Source: CAVTLG01 sp963735495 (GTDB lineage: Bacteria > Chloroflexota > Ktedonobacteria > Ktedonobacterales > Ktedonobacteraceae). From it: 64,000 nucleotides of DNA. The translations under genes and the position numbers were made by a program. Below the pieces are notes generated by a model, which worked only from the letters and a program-made list of their open reading frames with translations, had not been told where the DNA came from and did no database searches. Numbering within the stretch: the first letter of the stretch is position 1; every line of letters starts with the position of its first letter. Positions 48,272-57,754 of this stretch are shown here, in pieces. Location: positions 1,116,001 through 1,180,000 of the forward strand of contig CAVTLG010000009.1 in NCBI GenBank assembly GCA_963735495.1, written 5' to 3'.

Positions 48272-49759
48272 TTATGCGTTGCTTTCGCTAGATACTCCTA
48301 GCGGTGCAACAGCATCAATAGTCACTGGGGATGTTTTATCGCCACGTGGACCTGGCTGGGCCGCTCGTTTTAGCAGGTTGGGATAGAGTGTTAGCACAAG
48401 ATCAATCAGCGTGATGACCGTCACAATGAGGACACCAACCGCTACAAGCTGAAGGCTAACAACCTGCCTGTTCAGGAAGTATGGCGCATAACTGAGCAAA
48501 GAGCACGCCTGTACAATCACTGGCACGTAGAATTTACGGGGGAAGTAAAATGCATAGACGATAGAGATGACATCGGCCAGGAAGAAGTAGCGCTCATGCA
48601 TCTCCGGTAACAAAAATGGAATCACCAGAGCAAAAACGAGCGTGAACTTGAGGATAATAGCCGACGAGAGCGGTTGTTTACTTGCTAGTATCAGGATACC
48701 GACACCACCGACGGCCAGACCTGTGAGGAGAATACCGATCCATTTCCAATACGCAGGGGCATTCGCCGAGAGCCATTGGTAGAAACTAGGCGCATTGTCT
48801 GTTAATGACGAGGACGAAAATGTATTGTTTCCTCCACCTGCTCTGTTAAACTGCCCTGTTCCTCCTATGCTATTTCCGCCGGTTCCATTCAATTGACCCG
48901 GCCCACCAGTCCCATTGAATTGTCCCGCTCCACCTGTGCCATTAGACCGTCCCGTCCCTCCTGTGCTGTTAAACTGTCCCGCTGCGCCTGTGCCACCAGG
49001 CCGTCCCGATCCTCCGGTGCTGTTAAACTGTCCTGCTCCTCCGCCTACACCACCAGTAGAAGCTTGCGATACATAGATGGTAAGCAGACTCTCCGCGCTA
49101 CGACCCGCAATGAATGCCGGTACCAGAGCGAGGAGAAAGATCAGTGGGATAAAGACCAGGTATTTTAAGGGCAGTCTTTTTTTCAGCAGCAGAACGAGTA
49201 GTACTGGCGCGAAGAAAATGGCTTGTAGTTTGAATGAGATCGCGATGGCGAAGAAAACACATGCCCACCCCGGTCGTTCCTTGAGCAGAAAATAGAGGCT
49301 TCCCAGGCAAAACGCCGTATAGATCGCGTCACATTGTCCCCAGGCAGCACTATTAATGAAAATAGTGGGTGCAAACAAGAGGACCAATACCCCGATGATC
49401 GCTGCATAAGAACGTTTATATTTTAGACTGATGAGGAGATAGGTGAAGAAGCCGAGCAGGCCATCAAACAGCACCGAGATGGTCTTGATAGCAATCAGCT
49501 TCGGAACAGGCATATAGGTTGCCAGGGCCAACAGGTAGAGGTACGGGGGATTATAGTTGTAAAAATCTGTTTTAAATGCAGCAAAGCCCCCGTTATCTTT
49601 TATGTAGTCATACCATTGACCGACAAAAGTTGTATAATCGCTCGTGATCACTTTGTAGAGCGCTAGACGCAGCGCTATCGCCAGTAAAAACAGCAACCCC
49701 AGCGCACAACGCTTGAGTATTTCTGAACCAGGCATAGAGCGTTTTTCTCTGACCAGCAT
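48272..49759 (-). CDS. GT87/DUF2029-like membrane glycosyltransferase with Gly-rich repeat loop
   Basis: 495 residues from the ATG at 49759 (GGAGGT 4 nt upstream). About ten to twelve membrane helices. 'NYNPPYLYLLALATYMPVPK' and 'PEMHERYFFLADV' are characteristic of polyprenol-phosphate-mannose-dependent GT-C enzymes. An inserted loop (about residues 230-300) is a repeat of short 'GGTGQFNSTGG'-like units, rich in Gly, Asn, Thr and Ser. GT-C enzymes transfer mannose from lipid carriers on the outer face of the membrane. The inserted repeat looks like a recent slipped-strand expansion and is probably exposed outside. Confidence 0.75.
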   Translation of the reverse strand: MLVREKRSMPGSEILKRCALGLLFLLAIALRLALYKVITSDYTTFVGQWYDYIKDNGGFAAFKTDFYNYNPPYLYLLALATYMPVPKLIAIKTISVLFDGLLGFFTYLLISLKYKRSYAAIIGVLVLLFAPTIFINSAAWGQCDAIYTAFCLGSLYFLLKERPGWACVFFAIAISFKLQAIFFAPVLLVLLLKKRLPLKYLVFIPLIFLLALVPAFIAGRSAESLLTIYVSQASTGGVGGGAGQFNSTGGSGRPGGTGAAGQFNSTGGTGRSNGTGGAGQFNGTGGPGQLNGTGGNSIGGTGQFNRAGGGNNTFSSSSLTDNAPSFYQWLSANAPAYWKWIGILLTGLAVGGVGILILASKQPLSSAIILKFTLVFALVIPFLLPEMHERYFFLADVISIVYAFYFPRKFYVPVIVQACSLLSYAPYFLNRQVVSLQLVAVGVLIVTVITLIDLVLTLYPNLLKRAAQPGPRGDKTSPVTIDAVAPLGVSSESNA

Positions 49760-50039
49760 ATCTACCTCCATGTATATTCTTAAGTATGAAACGCGGCACA
49801 GCGAAGCTCGCAGTTGTACCAGCGGCATAGGCAAATGAACAGTAGGAAATTGACGGTATTGCATTATAAGTGGACCATCACCAGGACAGTACATGTAAGA
49901 TGAAGAGATTCACTTCCCGCGTTTGTGATCTACGACACCAACTTGTTACAGTACTGTACCAACTATAGTCTCGTAATATGAAAATCCTATCAACAAAATG
50001 TAAAAAAGCTATGAGGTTTTTTTGCCAGGACGTTGCCTA

Positions 50040-50079
50040 TCGGGTCCCAGTTCCTAAATTGCGGGGAATTGGGACCCGA
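50040..50079. terminator. Hairpin after the VIT1/CCC1 gene
   Basis: Arms 50040-50054 and 50065-50079 pair over 15 bp with one G-T pair, starting 3 bp past the stop of the minus-strand gene. Confidence 0.6.
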
Positions 50080-50081
50080 CC

Positions 50082-50765
50082 TTATCCTGCATGCAACACG
50101 AGGCCAATCAGCACACCTGCCAGTGTACCGATGGTGACGACAACGAGGAACTCTAACCCGGCACGCACGGGCCCCTTGTGTGTATAACGCGCTTTCACTG
50201 CGCCAAGTACTAATGCTGTCCCAGCCGTCAGCACATAGGACCACCAGCGTGCCTGAGGCAAAGAGAGGAGAACCGGCACAGCCGGAATGAGTCCACCAAT
50301 CACAAAGGAGATACCCACTTGTAGACCCTGTACCCAGGGATTTATGTGTTCGTTTTCGACGATGCCCAGTTCATCATGTACCATGGCTTGTAGCCAGCGC
50401 TCATCATTGGATGTCAGATGATTGACCACACGCTGTAATAATGGTCCACTAAAGCCCTTATTGCGATAGATGAGGCGCAATTCTGCACGCTCTTCATCCG
50501 GTTCGTTTTTGATCTCATATTTTTCTGTAGCGATGCGCTTTTCCAGTACCTCCTGCGCTGTACGTGCAGAGAGATATCCCCCTAAGGCCATGGAAATGCC
50601 ACCAGCACAGATCTCACTGAATACCACCATCACCAGGTGATTCGGGGCAATCCCGCTCACGGCCATGATGAAGACGAGCGTCGTCACCAGGCCATCATTC
50701 AGTCCAAACACAATCTCGCGCAACCAGTCACCGCCATGAGGATGTTGTTCGTGAATCTCCTCCAT
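50082..50765 (-). CDS. VIT1/CCC1-family iron/manganese transporter
   Basis: 227 residues. 'WLREIVFGLNDGLVTTLVFI' is the family's first helix, followed by 'CAGGISMALGGYLSARTAQEV' and a cytoplasmic metal-binding loop rich in Glu ('EKRIATEKYEIKNEPDEE'), then three more helices. Members export or store Fe2+ or Mn2+ out of the cytoplasm. The gene is alone, with its own terminator. Metal specificity is not evident. Confidence 0.9.
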   Translation of the reverse strand: MEEIHEQHPHGGDWLREIVFGLNDGLVTTLVFIMAVSGIAPNHLVMVVFSEICAGGISMALGGYLSARTAQEVLEKRIATEKYEIKNEPDEERAELRLIYRNKGFSGPLLQRVVNHLTSNDERWLQAMVHDELGIVENEHINPWVQGLQVGISFVIGGLIPAVPVLLSLPQARWWSYVLTAGTALVLGAVKARYTHKGPVRAGLEFLVVVTIGTLAGVLIGLVLHAG

Positions 50766-51094
50766 GCATATTCCTCTCTGTGTAATGTTTCACCAGCTCT
50801 GACGCCAACATTATATGATGCCAACACAAACACAGATAGGCCAGGGCATTCATGAGCCATAGCTTCTCGGCATGATCTCCCTGAACTGCGACACGTTTGT
50901 GACACGTTTGCGATAGTTCCCATACATCTCACACTTATACTGTGCATAAGAATAAGCGTGAATTTCCAGCGAAAAGGATAGATTTCCAATATGCAGCAGC
51001 AGCAAGAGCTGGTAGCACAATCCCAGGCCGAGGGTTGATAGCACGTTTTTGCCAGGTCTCTTATCATCACTCGTTTTAAATGAAAGGTAATCCT
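50766..51094. other. Intergenic region with short direct repeats
   Basis: 329 bp between divergent genes with no gene seen. TGACACGTTTG-like units occur twice (50890-50899, 50901-50910), a possible regulator site. Confidence 0.4.
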
Positions 51095-51697
51095 ATGATA
51101 AATCTCTTATCTGTCTTGAATAGAGTCTTTCAGGCTTCAATAGCAGTGCTAGAGCGGATCAGGAGCAAAGCACATTGGAGCCTTATCATTCTTCTGCTCG
51201 TGGTGTGTTTTCTTTTTTCACTGGGTGGCAGTGTGTTTTATGATATATTCGTCTTGTTCGGGGATCGCTCGCTGACATTGCAAGATATAAGCACCATTAT
51301 TGTCTACAATGTTCCGTGGGCTGTGTTGACGCCTTTCATCTTATGCGTAATATGGATTGTACAATATCTGATACTACGCCTGTTGCGTGGACAGGGCAGT
51401 TTTCTCGCGCATGGATGGATAAACCTTGTCTGCTACACCCCCTGCGTCATAGCCGCGACATCCCTATGGTCCTTACCTATCAATATATGGACAGCGGTAC
51501 CCTGCCTTTTGCTGTTGTCAGGGCTTTTCTACATGAGTGTGCTTACTATCTGGATGATGAGCATCATCCATGGCGTACAGTGGAAGGCAGCATTCGCATC
51601 CACCCTACTTAGCTATATAGCGATACCTATAGCGCTCATCCTTATAGTGACTTTGTACCTCACGTTCGGCATTATTGAATTTCCCCACCCATCCTAA
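51095..51697 (+). CDS. Polytopic membrane protein, unknown
   Basis: 200 residues from the ATG at 51095 (GAAAGGT 6 nt upstream; an ATG at 51080 is the alternative). Five hydrophobic segments, starting 'AHWSLIILLLVVCFLFSLGG' and ending 'IALILIVTLYLTFGI'. The layout resembles Yip1-type membrane proteins, but no motif secures this. It stands alone. Confidence 0.55.
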   Translation: MINLLSVLNRVFQASIAVLERIRSKAHWSLIILLLVVCFLFSLGGSVFYDIFVLFGDRSLTLQDISTIIVYNVPWAVLTPFILCVIWIVQYLILRLLRGQGSFLAHGWINLVCYTPCVIAATSLWSLPINIWTAVPCLLLLSGLFYMSVLTIWMMSIIHGVQWKAAFASTLLSYIAIPIALILIVTLYLTFGIIEFPHPS

Positions 51698-51719
51698 AAT
51701 CACCGCAACCGATAAGATT

Positions 51720-51842
51720 CTGTAACTCTTCAGGTCCAGCCCAACCCAGACAACCGCAAGGGATGGTCCCTACACGGCTGGCCCCTCTCGCCAACCCGAA
51801 GAGTTACAGCGACGTTCTATATATATACTGTATATACAGAAC
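51720..51842. repeat. Inverted repeats and an AT palindrome left of the peroxiredoxin gene
   Basis: CTGTAACTCTTC (51720-51731) is exactly inverted at 51798-51809 and encloses about 65 bp that include the 17-mer 51760-51776, a near copy (reverse) of 62883-62899. A 29-bp AT-rich palindrome (51814-51842, arms GTTCT/AGAAC) follows, close to the peroxiredoxin stop, and may act as a terminator. Confidence 0.5.
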
Positions 51843-51867
51843 ATCGCTTCTACGACGTTTATGGCCA

Positions 51868-52353
51868 CTAGAGCTTCTGGAGCTCCTCGAAGAGATCAAC
51901 GTTATCTGGCATTTCTCCGGGAGTGTGTACCACCTCGATGTAACGAATAATCCCTTCCCGGTCGATAATGAAGAGCGCGCGCTCTGGCATACCTCGTGGA
52001 TGACGCACGCCATAGAGATCCACAACCTGACCCTGCGGATAGAAGTCGGAGAGCAAGGGGAAAGAGAGTTGCAGGGATTTGGACCATGCGCTCAAGGCAT
52101 GCGTACTATCCATACTAATGCTGACGATTTCAGCATCGTACTTCTTGAGACGCTCCAGATCGGCCTCATAGGAGGGAAGTTGCGTTGAACAGACACCACT
52201 AAAGGCGAAAGGCACAAACGCCAGGATGACATTCCTTTTCCCACGAAAGTCACTCAGATGCCAATCCTCACCACGCGCCGTTTTTAAGCTAAAATCAGGG
52301 GCAGTATCGCCAACTTTTAAGGTTTTCGTTTCGCTACGATTCCTGGAATCCAT
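51868..52353 (-). CDS. 1-Cys peroxiredoxin (AhpE/Bcp type)
   Basis: 161 residues of thioredoxin fold. The peroxidatic cysteine is Cys55 in 'FVPFAFSGVCSTQLPSYE'; there is no second cysteine, so it works as a 1-Cys enzyme that needs an external reductant. 'GDTAPDFSLKTARGEDWHLS' is the family's start. It reduces peroxides in the cytoplasm. It is divergent from a GT87-like gene. Confidence 0.9.
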   Translation of the reverse strand: MDSRNRSETKTLKVGDTAPDFSLKTARGEDWHLSDFRGKRNVILAFVPFAFSGVCSTQLPSYEADLERLKKYDAEIVSISMDSTHALSAWSKSLQLSFPLLSDFYPQGQVVDLYGVRHPRGMPERALFIIDREGIIRYIEVVHTPGEMPDNVDLFEELQKL

Positions 52354-52608
52354 AAAAATCCTTTCAGGAAAACCGTCTCCACGCAGGGGACGGATGGAAT
52401 GAAAGGCTCCCGCAGGAGCGTATGCTTCTCATTAAAGTGTGTACGTGCGCTTCCAATCGGAAGGTTGCGCCACCATTTTGTGACCACAGCAGCCCACTAA
52501 GCGTTCTGGTATAAATGAGACAGGTGATACACGCCATGGCGTGCTGTTCGCGATTGTAGCACTGGCGGCAAGATCCTGTCAAATGCGAAAGAGAGGACGT
52601 GTACACTC

Positions 52609-54087
52609 TTGTTTTGGCATCCTACGGAACAAAAATATAGCAGAATAAAGAAATTACAAGATCTTTTGCTGGCGCGCAGCGGAGGCACCACCTATATACC
52701 GATTACTATCGTGACGATCCTCATGTTTTGTATTGCCTCCTGGTTGATCTTTTGGCCCGAAACCGATCCTGCTCGCTATCAATGTTATGCGCTCACTTTC
52801 TGGTTTGGCAGCCATGCGACGGCGTTGCTTCCACAGGGTCAATGCTTCTTTTTGGGCATCGTCAAGACACAGTCGGCATTCCATATGCTACCGATTGAGT
52901 ATCCGCCTTTGACGCTCTTGTTGTTTTCACTCCCGCTCCTCGCCCCATTGGCCTATTACCAGTTTGCTTTTATGCTGATTATGGCGCTGACTGCTGTGGT
53001 GATTTACTGGATACTGCAACGCTATGGACCACACGGTAGTGCGGCGCTCTTCGCGCTCTATATCTTTATCGGCGCTTGCGCGCTCGCACAGACGCGCTAC
53101 GACCTGCTTCCCGCCATGATGATGCTCTTATGTGTGATCGCGGCAGAACGCAAACATTGGACCGCTGCGTATATCGCGCTCGCCTTTGGGATCTTGCTGA
53201 AGATCTACCCCATTATGCTCCTCCCACCACTGTTCATCATTGAGCAACAGAGTAAAGGACGCTTTCATGTCCTGCCTGACTCGTTCTCAATACGAGAGAT
53301 CCCACAGCAGCTCTGGTATACGTTGCGCGCTGTCGCAAAATGGCAGTGGAAAAATTGCTGCATCTTGCTGGCAATCCTACTGGGTGTGACTGGCATCTTC
53401 GCATTATTCAACTTTAACAATGCGGTTATCAGCCAGCTGAGTTACTTTCTCCACCGACCTATTCAAGTCGAGTCAACCGGTGGCACATTGCTCTGGCTGG
53501 CGCGCATCTTTGGCATCCCATGGCAGGGCATTGTCTACGATTTTGGTTCGATCAACATTGTCAGTGGACTCACGGGCATTGTTTCTGCGATTAGCACTGT
53601 CTGCCTGGTACTCGGATATCTGTATGTGCTCGGACTGCTGTGGTTCAGAAAACTCGATATCGCACAGACGGCCATTGCTCTCACTCTGATCTTTATCGCC
53701 ACAGGGAAGGTCTTCAGCCCACAGTACCTGATCTGGCTCATTCCGCTGCTGGCATACGTCGGAGCCTTTGATACCTTCTGGCTCTTCTTCTGGGGTTCGA
53801 TCTCTTTGCAGACGACGATCATTTATGCTTTTTTCAATTCGCGCATCAGCACTGGCACGTCATCGATTACCATGCCTTCTGGTTTCTTCGAGATGGCCGG
53901 TGTACGCAATGTCTTCTTTGTCCTGCTCACGCTAGCCTACCTCTTTAACTGGTTCCAGGCACGCCAGAGAAGAGCGCTGCCGCAGCTTCTCTATGAGAGA
54001 GACGTACAGTCACTCTTACATCTGCCGCAAACAGCTGTTGCTACGACAGCACAACAAGAGCACGAGGATGCTTTGCTTATACGCTAA
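52609..54087 (+). CDS. GT87-family membrane glycosyltransferase
   Basis: 492 residues from a TTG start, so the start is uncertain. About ten membrane helices, 'HMLPIEYPPLTLLLFSLPLL' with the Glu and Pro typical of DUF2029, 'ALAQTRYDLLPAMMMLLCVI' with the motif RYD.LP, and a C-terminal 'FSPQYLIWLIPLLAYVG'. These enzymes add mannose from a polyprenol donor on the outside of the membrane. It lacks the Gly-rich insertion of the related gene at 48272. Confidence 0.8.
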   Translation: MFWHPTEQKYSRIKKLQDLLLARSGGTTYIPITIVTILMFCIASWLIFWPETDPARYQCYALTFWFGSHATALLPQGQCFFLGIVKTQSAFHMLPIEYPPLTLLLFSLPLLAPLAYYQFAFMLIMALTAVVIYWILQRYGPHGSAALFALYIFIGACALAQTRYDLLPAMMMLLCVIAAERKHWTAAYIALAFGILLKIYPIMLLPPLFIIEQQSKGRFHVLPDSFSIREIPQQLWYTLRAVAKWQWKNCCILLAILLGVTGIFALFNFNNAVISQLSYFLHRPIQVESTGGTLLWLARIFGIPWQGIVYDFGSINIVSGLTGIVSAISTVCLVLGYLYVLGLLWFRKLDIAQTAIALTLIFIATGKVFSPQYLIWLIPLLAYVGAFDTFWLFFWGSISLQTTIIYAFFNSRISTGTSSITMPSGFFEMAGVRNVFFVLLTLAYLFNWFQARQRRALPQLLYERDVQSLLHLPQTAVATTAQQEHEDALLIR

Positions 54088-54143
54088 GTTATACGAGACG
54101 GCCTATACTGCTGTATGCTAACCGTGTGATGGTTAATGTATGA

Positions 54144-54181
54144 AGGAGAGCCTTCAAGCACGCGAACCTGAAGGCTCTCCT
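54144..54181. terminator. Bidirectional terminator
   Basis: Perfect 13-bp stem (AGGAGAGCCTTCA at 54144-54156, complement at 54169-54181), 12-nt loop, between two convergent genes. Confidence 0.75.
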
Positions 54182-54227
54182 CCTGGGACTCGGCCTGCGT
54201 TGGGTTCCCAGATGATCGTTGTATCCT

Positions 54228-55877
54228 TTAGCGCCCAATGTCTTTGCGCATAAAGCGCACCGAGGCCAGCGCCAGCGCTACCATGCCAGCAACCAGTATG
54301 CCCAGCGTATCCAGGAGGGGCAGGCCATGCACCAGCGGCGTACCATAATAGTAGAAGGCGGACAGCCGCAGCAGCGCATCCGACCAGTTCAACTCTGGAC
54401 CAATAAAACTGATGAAGAACCAGATCGCCAGTAAAAAGCTCAAGAGGCCTGTATCCAGCGCCGTGCGCAGCCAGCCCGAGAGCAGATAGCCGATGGCTGC
54501 TACCAGCAATCCCAGGGGAATCATTGAGAGTGTGGCTGCGGCCACATTGCCCCCGTCGAGTTGTAAGCCAGTGACTACCGAGGCCAACGCTGTAGCGGCC
54601 AGAGTCAACACCCCAATGATAACCGTCGCGGTGGTAAGCGCGGCAAAGCGCCCTAACAGCACCCACAAACGTGATTGCGGCGTCGACAGCACCAATTCCA
54701 GCCGTCCCTCCTCTTCATCAGCAGACCAGCGATTGGCCTGAGTGACGGCAAAAGCCATTAATAGGAGCGGCAGGAAGGTGAAGAATGCGCTCAGGATAGT
54801 GGCATTGGTGGCGGTATCGCCCCCACCAAGCTTGGTGACGAGAGTTTTCAGGAGCGGAGAGCCAGCGTATATGTTGGCCAACAGCACCTCCGTTTGCTTG
54901 ACGACAACAACCATCCACCCGGCAAAACCCGCGATGCCCAGCGTCCACCAGCATGCTGGAGCCGCGATCATGCCCAGACTGCGCGTATAGACCGAGCGCA
55001 ACGACCAGGCATCCACAGGCAGTGCGCGCTCCGGTTGAGCGGTCCGTTCAGGCCAGCGCAACCAGGCGGGTCCGGCCACCACCCCACCAACATCGCGTCG
55101 CGCAAAGAGCCAGACAGCAGCTCCGTTCAAGATGACGCACAGAGCCAGCAGGACCAGCAGGGCACCAGCATTAGTAGCATAACCTGGCACTAAGGGTTTG
55201 TTCAAATTATAGTAGTAGACGGGAGAAATGCGCCCCAGCCACGTGGTATTGGGGATGACCCGCTGAGCCATATCCAGTACGATGGACACCAACAGCAATC
55301 CAGCCGTCCATCCGCTCGCCGTGCCGCGCTCGCGGGTAAACTGAGAGAGCAACAACGCGATGGCTCCGAAGACGCCACAGATCAGCACGATATTCAGGCC
55401 AAAGAGGAGTACATCGCCCAGACTAAAATCCGCGCTCACACTCTTGCCACCTACAAATGTCAACAGCCCGATCAGCAGACCCATCGCCAGCAGCGCCGTC
55501 CACTCCGCTGCCAGCTTCTCCAGCACCACCTGTACTCGTCCACGCGGCAACGAGAGCAGCACATCCAGGGAGCCGCGTTCCTCCTCTCCGCGCACCATAC
55601 GGCTCCCCGCCATGAGCGGCCAGAGCGCTATCAGAAAAATCAAAAAGCCGATTTTAAAGGTCGTGAAGCCCCCGGCGGTGTCAACTGCTAGCGGCGCAGC
55701 CAGCCAGGAGAAGGAGGCGGACAGACTGACGAGTGAAGCACGTGCCTGCGCTGTTGTCACCAGCGAGGGGAAGGTAGCCAGAACGACATACACTAAAAAG
55801 CCCATGCCTACCCCCCAGCCCAGAATGGCAACGCGGAAATCACGCAGCGTTTTGAGATAGATGCTCTTAAACCACAT
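54228..55877 (-). CDS. ABC-2-type exporter permease, duplicated
   Basis: 549 residues from the ATG at 55877 (AAGGAGG upstream). Two halves of about six helices each start alike: 'TLRDFRVAILGWGVGMGFLV' and 'SLGMIAAPACWWTLGIAGF', and both have 'EEERGSLDVLLSLPRGR' or 'DEEEGRLELVLSTPQSR', so it is an internally doubled ABC-2 permease. With the ATPase it should export a drug, antibiotic or lipid. The start overlaps the end of the ATPase gene by 11 bp. The upstream TetR gene probably controls the set. Confidence 0.88.
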   Translation of the reverse strand: MWFKSIYLKTLRDFRVAILGWGVGMGFLVYVVLATFPSLVTTAQARASLVSLSASFSWLAAPLAVDTAGGFTTFKIGFLIFLIALWPLMAGSRMVRGEEERGSLDVLLSLPRGRVQVVLEKLAAEWTALLAMGLLIGLLTFVGGKSVSADFSLGDVLLFGLNIVLICGVFGAIALLLSQFTRERGTASGWTAGLLLVSIVLDMAQRVIPNTTWLGRISPVYYYNLNKPLVPGYATNAGALLVLLALCVILNGAAVWLFARRDVGGVVAGPAWLRWPERTAQPERALPVDAWSLRSVYTRSLGMIAAPACWWTLGIAGFAGWMVVVVKQTEVLLANIYAGSPLLKTLVTKLGGGDTATNATILSAFFTFLPLLLMAFAVTQANRWSADEEEGRLELVLSTPQSRLWVLLGRFAALTTATVIIGVLTLAATALASVVTGLQLDGGNVAAATLSMIPLGLLVAAIGYLLSGWLRTALDTGLLSFLLAIWFFISFIGPELNWSDALLRLSAFYYYGTPLVHGLPLLDTLGILVAGMVALALASVRFMRKDIGR

Positions 55878-56793
55878 GGCTCGCCTCCTTGACACTCTGG
55901 CTATCGCTTTCGTAGTAGCGCAGGAAGATCTCTTCCAGGTTGGGCTCATGACTGGTTAAGGTGACAACGGAATGCTGCGCCGCCGCCTTGATCACGGCAT
56001 CCACTCCACCCTGCACACCCAGACGCAACGTATGCCCATCGGCTAACACCTCTACCTGCTCCACACCATCCAACGTCCTGAATACCTCGGCAGGCACCTC
56101 ATCGGCGAACGTGATCACAATGTCACGGCGCTTAATATCCTTCAGTTCGGCTACCCCTCCGAGGCGTACCAGTTGTCCAGCGCGAATGATGCCTACACGG
56201 GTGCAGGTCTGCTCGACCTCGCCCAGAATGTGCGAGGACAGCAAGACGGTGTGCCCTTCATCACGCACTTCATTGAGCAGGTGGTCGAACTCTTGTTGGT
56301 TCAACGGGTCCAGACCATTGGTTGGCTCGTCGAAGATGAGCAGGCGTGGACGATGCATAAAAGCTTGAATGAGCCCAACTTTGCGCTTATTGCCACTCGA
56401 ATACTGACGAAACTTGCGGCTAGGGTCCAGGTCGAAGCGCTTGATAAGTTGCTTGAGATAGACCTGATCGACGCCACCGCGCAAGTGGCCGAAATATTCG
56501 AGAATCTGTCCCCCGGTCAGATTGGGATCAAGCGAAAGCTCGCCCGGCAGATAGCCGATCAGCCGCTTAATCTCCACCGATTGCTGCCAGCAGTCCAGTC
56601 CAGCAATGCGCGCCGTGCCCGCGTCAGCGTGCAGCAACGCCATGAGTAGGCGCAGCGTGGTGGTCTTGCCAGCGCCGTTGGGACCAAGGAAGCCAAATAC
56701 CTCTCCCTCTTCTACACTGAAGGAGACATCGCGAATGCCACGCTTGCTGCCGTAGCTTTTGGTCAGACCCTGTACATCGATGATTGCTGTCAT
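55867..56793 (-). CDS. ABC exporter ATPase (DrrA-like)
   Basis: 308 residues from the ATG at 56793 (GGAGGAAGG upstream). Walker A 'GPNGAGKTT', Q-loop, signature 'YSSGNKRKVG' (a variant of LSGGQ), Walker B 'LLIFDEPTNGLD' and switch His in 'LLSSHILGEVE' are all present. The C-terminal 100 residues are the DrrA/NodI-type extension. It powers the permease encoded next to it. Confidence 0.92.
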   Translation of the reverse strand: MTAIIDVQGLTKSYGSKRGIRDVSFSVEEGEVFGFLGPNGAGKTTTLRLLMALLHADAGTARIAGLDCWQQSVEIKRLIGYLPGELSLDPNLTGGQILEYFGHLRGGVDQVYLKQLIKRFDLDPSRKFRQYSSGNKRKVGLIQAFMHRPRLLIFDEPTNGLDPLNQQEFDHLLNEVRDEGHTVLLSSHILGEVEQTCTRVGIIRAGQLVRLGGVAELKDIKRRDIVITFADEVPAEVFRTLDGVEQVEVLADGHTLRLGVQGGVDAVIKAAAQHSVVTLTSHEPNLEEIFLRYYESDSQSVKEASHVV

Positions 56794-56818
56794 GATGACC
56801 TTCCTCCTCTTATGCGAG

Positions 56819-57562
56819 TTATTCTTCGGATGCTCTGACTTTATGCAGATACTCGGTGAAGAGCTGTTTGCCTGCGTCACTCTGGCTGGGGAGTTGCTCC
56901 GGCTCCAACCAGCGGCGTATCAGGTCGCTGAGCGCCTCGGTCAACTGCTCCATGGATGGCTGATGCTCCTGGCTGATGATATCAGGCGAGTTGATTACGC
57001 CAACCTTCAGAGCAGTCAGCAGATAAGTGATGCTGGATGCCGGAAGATCTGCGCGGATCAGCCCGGCCTGTTGCAGTTGGACAAAATAGGCATCGGCATC
57101 GCCGATTAGTTGATTGAGCAAGCTTGCATCATAGGCTCCGAGAAACCCGTTGAAGATGTCTGACTTGCCCCTGATGATGGCCGCCATCAGCGGATTGGAC
57201 AGGGCGGCGAGCATGCCGTGAGTGGTGACGCGATGCAGCAACCCTCCCTCTGGATCGGCTGCGATACGCCGCTGGATCTCTTCGCTATAGCGTTGTTGTT
57301 CGCGCCAGATGGCTGCGCGAAACAGTTCATTTTTGTCCTTCCAGTGCAGATAGATGGTGCCCTTGCCCACGCCTGCCTCACGAGCCACGTCATCCATCGT
57401 GGTCTTGCGATAACCCCAGCGCACCAGCAACGTGGTAGCGGCATCCAGCAGGCGCTCCTCGCGCAGTTTGCGTTCATCAGACGTTGATGGGCGTTCAGGT
57501 GGTTGGTCAGGTTGCGTGCTGCGGGCTGGTGCCCGCTGGGCAGAATGGTTAGTGGTTTCCAT
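56819..57562 (-). CDS. TetR-family regulator of the ABC exporter
   Basis: 247 residues. A disordered N-terminal tail (about 1-30, Pro/Gln/Arg-rich) precedes the HTH 'ATTLLVRWGYRKTTMDDVAR' and 'AGVGKGTIYLHWKDKNELF'. It is the first gene of the leftward regulator-ATPase-permease operon, and its own promoter has an operator-like repeat at the start point, so it very likely represses the operon until the exporter's substrate binds. The substrate is unknown. Confidence 0.9.
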   Translation of the reverse strand: METTNHSAQRAPARSTQPDQPPERPSTSDERKLREERLLDAATTLLVRWGYRKTTMDDVAREAGVGKGTIYLHWKDKNELFRAAIWREQQRYSEEIQRRIAADPEGGLLHRVTTHGMLAALSNPLMAAIIRGKSDIFNGFLGAYDASLLNQLIGDADAYFVQLQQAGLIRADLPASSITYLLTALKVGVINSPDIISQEHQPSMEQLTEALSDLIRRWLEPEQLPSQSDAGKQLFTEYLHKVRASEE

Positions 57563-57606
57563 GCGCGTCCTCGCTCTACTCGTCCTTTTTGTGACTAAAT
57601 GACCAG

Positions 57607-57632
57607 ATGACTAAACTAACAATATCAGTCAT
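57607..57632. promoter_or_regulatory. TetR-type operator candidate
   Basis: ATGACT (57607-57612) and AGTCAT (57627-57632) form an inverted repeat over the expected start of transcription; TGACTAAA also recurs nearby (57592, 57609). Confidence 0.55.
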
Positions 57633-57661
57633 AGTATAGGCAGAAACTGGCCAGATGTCAA
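57633..57661 (-). promoter_or_regulatory. Promoter of the TetR-ABC operon
   Basis: Minus strand: TTGACA (57656-57661), 17-bp spacer, TATACT (57633-57638). Confidence 0.8.
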
Positions 57662-57754
57662 GATTGAGTATGGCTGCACATACCGCAGAATTTGCAAACA
57701 CTCTCGATTCCATTACTCGTTTGCAGACAAGGAGAGAGATATGCTACTGAACCT

